Made by a program: the position numbers and the translations under genes
Notes under the pieces: model-generated
What the model saw: the letters and a program-made list of their open reading frames with translations, nothing else
The model's database searches: none
What the model was told of the DNA's origin: nothing
DNA from: an uncultured Lachnospiraceae bacterium
GTDB lineage: Bacteria > Bacillota > Clostridia > Lachnospirales > Lachnospiraceae
Reading direction: 5' to 3'
Length of the DNA: 45,038 nt
Assembly: GCA_947630085.1 (NCBI GenBank)
Contig: CANRGP010000006.1
Coordinates: 1-45,038 of the forward strand
Shown: in pieces, positions 40,503 to 45,038 of the stretch
How the letters are laid out: each line of letters starts with the position of its first letter
Position numbering within the stretch: position 1 is the stretch's first letter

Positions 40503-41021
40503 ATGAAAAGAATGATAAGGAACGGTGTGTGCCTGCTGATGGGCGTCTGCCTTCTGTGCGGATGCACGGAGAGCACTATTACGGAGTCGACCGTCTATGA
40601 CGAGGAATATGACATAGAGGTTCCCGAGATTTCCGCGGACGGGCTTGCATGGGATCAGCTGTTTTCCGATATGAGCCGGGACTATGAAAACACGGGATTA
40701 TATCCCTTTGCGGGGACGGTCAGCATGGGATTATTTGAAAACGAGGGCGTGATACGCTTTTTCCTTCTGGTCAACGAGCCGATCTCGGAGAAGGAAGCGG
40801 CGGAATATGCCATGGATGTGGTGAAGGGCGCGGGCGGTCTGATCCATAACCAGAATTCCGCCTATACCGCTCCCGGAGAGACGTCCTTCGGCAGCTATCT
40901 TGACAAATATGACATTTATGTATTGGTTGCTCCCGATGACAGCAAATCGGACGAATCCACCTGGATCCTGGAGGATACGATCCCGGCGGGTGAGTACCGT
41001 GAATTTTCCAACGGACAGTGA
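40503..41021 (+). CDS. Small lipoprotein of unknown function
   Basis: The 172-residue protein has a lipoprotein signal (MKRMIRNGVCLLMGVCLLCG, lipobox LCGC, modified C21), an acidic N-terminal stretch (VYDEEYDIEVPEIS) and a mixed alpha/beta remainder with no recognised domain. It is probably attached to the outer face of the membrane. AAGGAGGAAACGAAG precedes the ATG; an in-frame extension to 40371 is not credible. Its last 106 bases overlap the end of the convergent phospholipase-like gene. It is divergently arranged from the BCCT gene. Confidence 0.8.
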   Translation: MKRMIRNGVCLLMGVCLLCGCTESTITESTVYDEEYDIEVPEISADGLAWDQLFSDMSRDYENTGLYPFAGTVSMGLFENEGVIRFFLLVNEPISEKEAAEYAMDVVKGAGGLIHNQNSAYTAPGETSFGSYLDKYDIYVLVAPDDSKSDESTWILEDTIPAGEYREFSNGQ

Positions 41022-41935
41022 TCTGTCCGGCAGGCCGAATCTCCCCCGATGGGGAGGCCGCTGTGCAGGGAACGGTTCCCCAGCGCAGCCAGTACGGTTT
41101 CATAATCCTTCTCCTTCGGAGTCTGTCCGGAGGAGATTTTTTCGTACAGGGAGTTCATCTGCGTATGGAGGAGGCGGCATCGGAAAAGGGTCTGTTCCAG
41201 AAGTTCCGGGAAGGATTCGACGGAACAGATGCTCTCATCCCACGGATTGAGCCAGGCGGCGTGTTTCAGATTCAGGGAGTCGTCCGGGCCGGATCTGCCG
41301 AGAAAACCGTGCAATACAAGGAGCTTCCGGCCGGTCCGGAAGGAATAAAACGAAAAGCGTATGGCGGACGGCCTGACAAGGCGCTCCCGGGAAATGCCGC
41401 AGCAGGCCCGGCTCATGCAGCCGGAGAGAAAGGAGGAAAGAAAGCGCATTTCTTCCCGGCTTACTTCTGCCGCCTGCAGATGGTCCGCCTGCAGGCTTTT
41501 CTTCTGCTCCGAGAGAAGAAGGGCGTCGATGCGGCTTTCCAGCCGGGCGTGGCGGCTCTGGTTCCGCAGATTTGTCCGGCGCCCGCCGCTCCGGAAATAG
41601 ATATAAGGATGGCATACGGAATCCAGGAGACAATGGCACACATAGCCGCTCATGTAGGCAAAGGCGCGCTCCCGGACGCAGGGGGAGCGGTCCGCCGCGA
41701 TCTCCTTCAGACAGATCTCGAAAAATCTGGACACACAGTTTTCGTGCATATAGGAGCCTACGTTCCCGCAGCCGCGGCGGTGCAGCATCAGGGGATTGTA
41801 AAAAAACATATCCGGGCCCTGCAGCCCCAGGTCATAAAGGCTGCGATGGGCGGATACCGCCTGCTTGAGAATACCGTTTTCCATCTGACTGTATGCGCGG
41901 ATCCCCGCAATGTGATGAGTGGTAAAGCCCGGCAT
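40916..41935 (-). CDS. Zinc-dependent phospholipase C family protein
   Basis: The 339-residue protein starts MPGFTTHHIAGIRAY and has the spaced His/Asp pattern of the Zn_dep_PLPC fold: LYDLGLQGPDMFFYNP, YMHENCVSRFF, FAYMSGYVCHCLLDSVCHPYIYF and a HARLESRIDALLL segment. Clostridial genomes carry many such cytoplasmic or surface proteins of unproven substrate; there is no signal peptide. I start at ATG 41935, behind GAAAGGGAATCC; the extension to 41989 would begin upstream of the predicted start of transcription. The family core seems to end near GNRSLHSGLPIG; the last roughly 45 residues are read through the convergent lipoprotein gene and look like an acquired tail. Confidence 0.82.
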   Translation of the reverse strand: MPGFTTHHIAGIRAYSQMENGILKQAVSAHRSLYDLGLQGPDMFFYNPLMLHRRGCGNVGSYMHENCVSRFFEICLKEIAADRSPCVRERAFAYMSGYVCHCLLDSVCHPYIYFRSGGRRTNLRNQSRHARLESRIDALLLSEQKKSLQADHLQAAEVSREEMRFLSSFLSGCMSRACCGISRERLVRPSAIRFSFYSFRTGRKLLVLHGFLGRSGPDDSLNLKHAAWLNPWDESICSVESFPELLEQTLFRCRLLHTQMNSLYEKISSGQTPKEKDYETVLAALGNRSLHSGLPIGGDSACRTDHCPLENSRYSPAGIVSSRIQVDSSDLLSSGATNT

Positions 41936-41960
41936 TGGATTCCCTTCTTTCTTCACGCTG

Positions 41961-41989
41961 ATCGTATCATATTTTTTTAGAAAATTCAA
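41961..41989 (-). promoter_or_regulatory. Promoter of the phospholipase-like gene
   Basis: On the - strand, TTGAAT (41989 to 41984), 17 bases, TACGAT (41966 to 41961) preceded by TGA, giving the extended -10 TGATACGAT, as at 4949-4957. The ATG is 26 bases downstream. Confidence 0.65.
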
Positions 41990-42072
41990 ATGGAAACCAG
42001 AGATTTCCTGCCCGGCCGGTCATAGTGAGGCGCCTTCCCGAATAGAAGGTACAAAGAGATCGGAGGCCGGGG

Positions 42073-43449
42073 ATGATCCATTGGCTTCATGGGCTGGTCT
42101 GGGGGCCGGCGCTGCTGTTTTTTATGCTGGGTTCGGGAGTGTTATTTACCGTTCGCTCGGGAATGTTTCAGATCCGGAGGTTTGGAGTCTGGTGGAAGGC
42201 CACGGCGGGAAGCCTGGCGTCGGGAGACGGTGCGGAGGAAAAGAAACAGGACAAGGTCGGCAGGGTCCAGGCGGCCTGCACGGCTTTGGCCGCTACCATC
42301 GGGACGGGAAATATCGTGGGGGTAGCTACCGCCCTCTGCGCCGGAGGCCCCGGCGCGGTTTTCTGGATGTGGGTATCGGCGCTTTTCGGCATGATGACGG
42401 CATACGCCGAGACGTTTTTAAGTCTGCGTTTCCGAAGAAAGCTTCCCGACGGAAAATGGCTGGCAGGGCCGTGCGCCTATCTGAGCGGCGGTCTGAAAAG
42501 ACCGGGGCTGGCGCTGGTCTACGGACTGCTTTGCCTGTCGGCTTCGCTGGGAATGGGGAGCATGGTTCAGTCCAATGCGGTATCACAGACGCTCTCCTAT
42601 TCCCTGGATGTTCCGCCCGTCGTATGCGCGGTGGCGGTGACGGCGCTTGTGCTGGACGTCGTTTCCGGGGGAACGGACCGGATCATGCAGGTGACGGTCC
42701 GGCTGATCCCGGCCGCAGCGGTGATCTATACGGTGTTTTCCGCGGCGGTGCTCATCGCGTACAGAAACAGGATCCTTCCGGCCGTGGGCCAGATTTTTGG
42801 CTATGCCCTGCTTCCCGGTTCCGTGCTGGGCGGAGTAGGCGGATACGGCGTCAGCAGGGCGTTTCGCTACGGCATCGCGCGGGGCGTGTTCTCCAATGAA
42901 GCGGGACTCGGCACACTGGCGGGGCTGCACGGGGCGACGGAGGATTCCCGCCCGCAGGAGCAGGGGATGTTTGCCATGTTTGAGGTGTTTTTTGATACGA
43001 TCTTTATCTGCACCCTGACCGCTCTTGTGATCCTGTGCGCGTCGGGAGGAGCGGAGGGACTGGCAAAGAGCCCTTACGACGGAGCGGCGCTTGCAGGACG
43101 GTCCTTTGGAAGCGTTCTGGGGGGAGCCGGCGAGGCGATGGTCTCCCTGGCTATGGCGGTCTTTGCTTTTTCCACGATGATCGCCTGGTATTTTCTGGGA
43201 AGACAGACGCTGCGCGCCGCGGCGGGGCTGGCGGCTGCGCGGTTCCCCGGGCGGGTAACGGAAGGCGCCGGATTCTGGCGGATCCTGGACAGGACATATC
43301 TGATCCTGTACGGATTTTCGGTTTTTCTGGGATGCGTGGGGAGCCTGAAGACCGTATGGGAGCTTTCGGATGTGCTGAACGGCCTGATGGCGGTCCCGAA
43401 CCTTCTGGCGCTTTTTCTTCTCAGAAAGGATGTGAAGTTCCCGGAATAA
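42073..43449 (+). CDS. AGCS-family sodium:alanine/glycine symporter
   Basis: AGCS proteins take up alanine or glycine with Na+. The 458-residue polytopic protein has the family signatures TIGTGNIVGVATAL, GGPGAVFWMWVSALFGMMTAYAE and, later, SNEAGLGTLAGLHGAT, with the conserved PQEQGMFAMFEVFFDTI after it. Helix count and length are normal, though the protein is slightly shorter than E. coli-type members at the C-terminus. The ATG follows CGGAGGCCGGGG. It lies divergent from the phospholipase-like gene (137 bases apart) and ends at a hairpin terminator. Confidence 0.93.
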   Translation: MIHWLHGLVWGPALLFFMLGSGVLFTVRSGMFQIRRFGVWWKATAGSLASGDGAEEKKQDKVGRVQAACTALAATIGTGNIVGVATALCAGGPGAVFWMWVSALFGMMTAYAETFLSLRFRRKLPDGKWLAGPCAYLSGGLKRPGLALVYGLLCLSASLGMGSMVQSNAVSQTLSYSLDVPPVVCAVAVTALVLDVVSGGTDRIMQVTVRLIPAAAVIYTVFSAAVLIAYRNRILPAVGQIFGYALLPGSVLGGVGGYGVSRAFRYGIARGVFSNEAGLGTLAGLHGATEDSRPQEQGMFAMFEVFFDTIFICTLTALVILCASGGAEGLAKSPYDGAALAGRSFGSVLGGAGEAMVSLAMAVFAFSTMIAWYFLGRQTLRAAAGLAAARFPGRVTEGAGFWRILDRTYLILYGFSVFLGCVGSLKTVWELSDVLNGLMAVPNLLALFLLRKDVKFPE

Positions 43450-43468
43450 AAGGGACGGAAGAAAAACA

Positions 43469-43494
43469 GGAACCGCCCTCTGGCAGGCGGTTCC
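43469..43494 (+). terminator. Hairpin terminator after the AGCS gene
   Basis: GGAACCGCC (43469-43477), 8-base loop, GGCGGTTCC (43486-43494): a perfect 9-bp GC-rich stem 19 bases after the stop, followed by GTTTAAAAT. The T tract is short, but position and strength favour a terminator. Confidence 0.65.
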
Positions 43495-43527
43495 GTTTAA
43501 AATAAATAAAGGAATAAAAAGGGAGGA

Positions 43528-43553
43528 GAGCTGATAATTCGCATTATCAGCTC
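43528..43553. repeat. Perfect palindromic hairpin in AT-rich intergenic DNA
   Basis: GAGCTGATAAT (43528-43538), loop TCGC, ATTATCAGCTC (43543-43553). An 11-bp perfect inverted repeat preceded by AAAAAGGGAGGAGA. The 289-base region 43450-43738 holds this, the AGCS terminator, AT-rich sequence without a credible gene and the promoter of the next gene. Confidence 0.7.
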
Positions 43554-43668
43554 GAGTATTATGAAAAAAACGTATTGGCTTTTACAATTAAAAGTATAGA
43601 GAAAAAATATGAAAAAATCATGCTGAATATGTAAATGTTTTTTGAATAAAATGTGAACACAGTAGGGC

Positions 43669-43697
43669 TTGCCTGAGCCGGTAAAAAATGCTATATT
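43669..43697 (+). promoter_or_regulatory. Promoter of the REC/HD-GYP gene
   Basis: TTGCCT (43669-43674), 17 bases, TATATT (43692-43697), 41 bases before the ATG at 43739. Confidence 0.6.
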
Positions 43698-43738
43698 TAA
43701 AGAATCACAGTAATTGAGATACGGGGGAGCTTCTTAAG

Positions 43739-45038
43739 ATGGATGAGAAAAACCAACACAACAGATATAAGGTCCTGATCGTGGATGATTCGGAGATGAA
43801 CCGGTCGATTCTCGCCGATATCCTGGGAGACGAGTATGAGATCATCGAGGCGGAGGACGGCGAGGAGGCGGTCGGGATCCTGAGGCAGATGTACACCGAG
43901 ATCTCCCTAGTTCTTCTCGACATCGTGATGCCGCGTATGGACGGATTCGAGGTCCTGGTAATGATGAACAAATACCAGTGGATCGATTTCGTTCCTGTTA
44001 TCATGATCTCCTCGGAGAGCGGGAACACCTCCGTGGAGCGGGCATATGACCTGGGCGTGATCGATTACATCAGCAGACCCTTTGACGCCGCGGTCGTCCA
44101 CCGGCGGGTGGTCAATACGATCCTGCTTTATGCCAAGCAGAAAAAGCTGGTGGGGATGGTGACGGACCAGATATATGAGAAAGAGAAGCAGAGCCGCCTG
44201 ATGATCGACATTCTCAGCCAGATCGTGGAGTTCCGGAACGGGGAGAGCGGGATGCACGTTCTCCACATCCATCTGATCACGGAGATCCTTCTCAGACAGC
44301 TTTTCCAGAAGACCGGCAAGTACAGGCTGACGCCCGAGGACATTACCATGATCTCCATGGCCTCCGCCCTGCATGATATCGGCAAGATCGCCATTCCCGG
44401 AGAGATCCTGAATAAACCGGGAAAGCTGACCAGGGATGAATACAAATCCGTCAAGACGCATCCCGCGGTGGGGGCGGCCATGCTGGAGGAGCTTCCCTTC
44501 CATCAGGACGAGCCGCTTCTTCGGCGGGCCTATGAGATCTGCCGCTGGCATCACGAGCGGTTTGACGGGAGGGGATATCCGGATAAGCTGGTAGGGGACG
44601 ACATTCCCATTTCCGCCCAGATCGTGGGTCTGGCGGATGTTTACGACGCGCTGGTGAGCGAGCGCGTTTATAAGAGAGCCTTTTCCCATGAGGTGGCAGT
44701 CGAGATGATCCTGGACGGAGAGTGCGGCGCCTTCAATCCGGTGCTTCTGGAATGCCTTATGGAGTGCGCCGAGCGCATTCAGGACAGCATTGAGTCCGCC
44801 ACGTTTGGCGCGAGTGTCAGCGAGCGCCGGGAGATCCGCAAAATCACGGAGGAAATGATGAGCCGGGAGGAGATGTCCGCTTCCGAGCGCACGCTGCGGC
44901 TTCTGGAGCATGAGCGGTCCAAATACCGGTTCTATGCTTCGATGTCCCAGGAGATCCAATTTGAATATTCCATGGAGCCGCCGATCGTCACCGTGTCGGA
45001 GTGGGGCGCCCAGCATATCGGGATGAGAGAGATCATCA
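43739..45038 (+). CDS. Response regulator with HD-GYP domain and possible PAS segment (3' end outside window)
   Basis: The reading frame is open to the window edge (433 codons visible), so the gene is partial. It has a receiver domain (about 12-130; D61 in LLDIVMPRMDG, DYISRPF) and an HD-GYP domain with HDIGKIAIP (H212-D213), HHERFDGRGYP (GYP at 279-281) and GLADVYDALVSERVYK. HD-GYP enzymes hydrolyse cyclic di-GMP. After a short helical linker (REIRKITEEMMSREEM), KYRFYASMSQEIQFEYS begins what looks like a PAS domain; in such proteins a GGDEF domain often follows, but it cannot be seen. CGGGGGAGC is the ribosome site. This suggests cyclic di-GMP signalling in the organism. Confidence 0.92.
   Translation, partial: MDEKNQHNRYKVLIVDDSEMNRSILADILGDEYEIIEAEDGEEAVGILRQMYTEISLVLLDIVMPRMDGFEVLVMMNKYQWIDFVPVIMISSESGNTSVERAYDLGVIDYISRPFDAAVVHRRVVNTILLYAKQKKLVGMVTDQIYEKEKQSRLMIDILSQIVEFRNGESGMHVLHIHLITEILLRQLFQKTGKYRLTPEDITMISMASALHDIGKIAIPGEILNKPGKLTRDEYKSVKTHPAVGAAMLEELPFHQDEPLLRRAYEICRWHHERFDGRGYPDKLVGDDIPISAQIVGLADVYDALVSERVYKRAFSHEVAVEMILDGECGAFNPVLLECLMECAERIQDSIESATFGASVSERREIRKITEEMMSREEMSASERTLRLLEHERSKYRFYASMSQEIQFEYSMEPPIVTVSEWGAQHIGMREII

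Noticed and set aside
41018-41980. 320-codon open frame on the + strand
   Set aside because: Antisense to the phospholipase-like gene, whose - strand frame has family motifs, a promoter and a ribosome site; the + frame has none.

Overview
The window reads as a chromosomal segment of a fairly GC-rich Gram-positive anaerobe of the Clostridia, most likely Lachnospiraceae. This rests on gene content and style rather than on any marker gene: strong AGGAGG-type ribosome sites, many ATGA or 1-11 nt gene overlaps, a DUF4250 protein, a CmpB-type membrane protein, a DUF815-ppx-ppk trio, a VanR/VanS-type two-component pair, a split ThrE exporter and an AGCS symporter. There is no rRNA, tRNA, insertion sequence, phage gene or CRISPR array that I can support. 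Nearly all coding is on the + strand; only a BCCT transporter and a zinc-dependent phospholipase C-like gene are on the - strand.

Layout. 1-3.7 kb: ClpB disaggregase and a PAP2 phosphatase. 3.7-4.9 kb: a yybP-ykoY type (manganese) riboswitch with its own terminator, controlling a CaCA-type cation exchanger. 5.0-9.4 kb: envelope lipid genes (DUF4250 protein, cardiolipin synthase, CmpB-like membrane protein, PlsC acyltransferase) and PheA (chorismate mutase/prephenate dehydratase) directly abutting plsC. 9.5-14.4 kb: a polyphosphate block (DUF815 ATPase, Ppx/GppA phosphatase, polyphosphate kinase). 14.5-20.7 kb: five overlapping genes forming a self-contained sensing and transport unit (response regulator, histidine kinase, large exported membrane-anchored protein of unknown function, ABC ATPase, ABC-2 permease).

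20.7-36.2 kb: a possible single transcription unit of about 15 kb behind one good promoter. It starts with an SPFH/zinc-ribbon/TPM trio resembling Bacillus ydjI-ydjG-ydjH, runs into a complete GDP-D-glycero-alpha-D-manno-heptose pathway (hddC, hddA, gmhB, gmhA), then surface-glycan genes (a GT2 enzyme, a polytopic membrane protein, rfbG and rfbH for CDP-linked 3-deoxy sugars, licD, a GtrB/DPM1-like transferase), and ends with a two-part ThrE exporter and dihydroorotase. A tandem 18-19 nt repeat derived from the rfbH/licD junction separates those two genes. 36.2-38.8 kb: a repeat-bearing lipoprotein and an ABC-F ATPase with its own promoter. 38.8-43.5 kb: BCCT transporter (-), small lipoprotein (+), phospholipase C-like protein (-) with a tail overlapping the lipoprotein, and an AGCS amino-acid symporter. 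43.5-45.0 kb: an AT-rich intergenic region with two hairpins and a promoter, then a REC/HD-GYP regulator cut off by the window edge.

The items I think most deserve attention are the riboswitch-controlled exchanger, the repeat expansion between rfbH and licD, the two-component/exported-protein/ABC unit, and the co-occurrence of heptose and dideoxyhexose genes in a Gram-positive glycan cluster. All identities are from reading motifs; no database search was possible.
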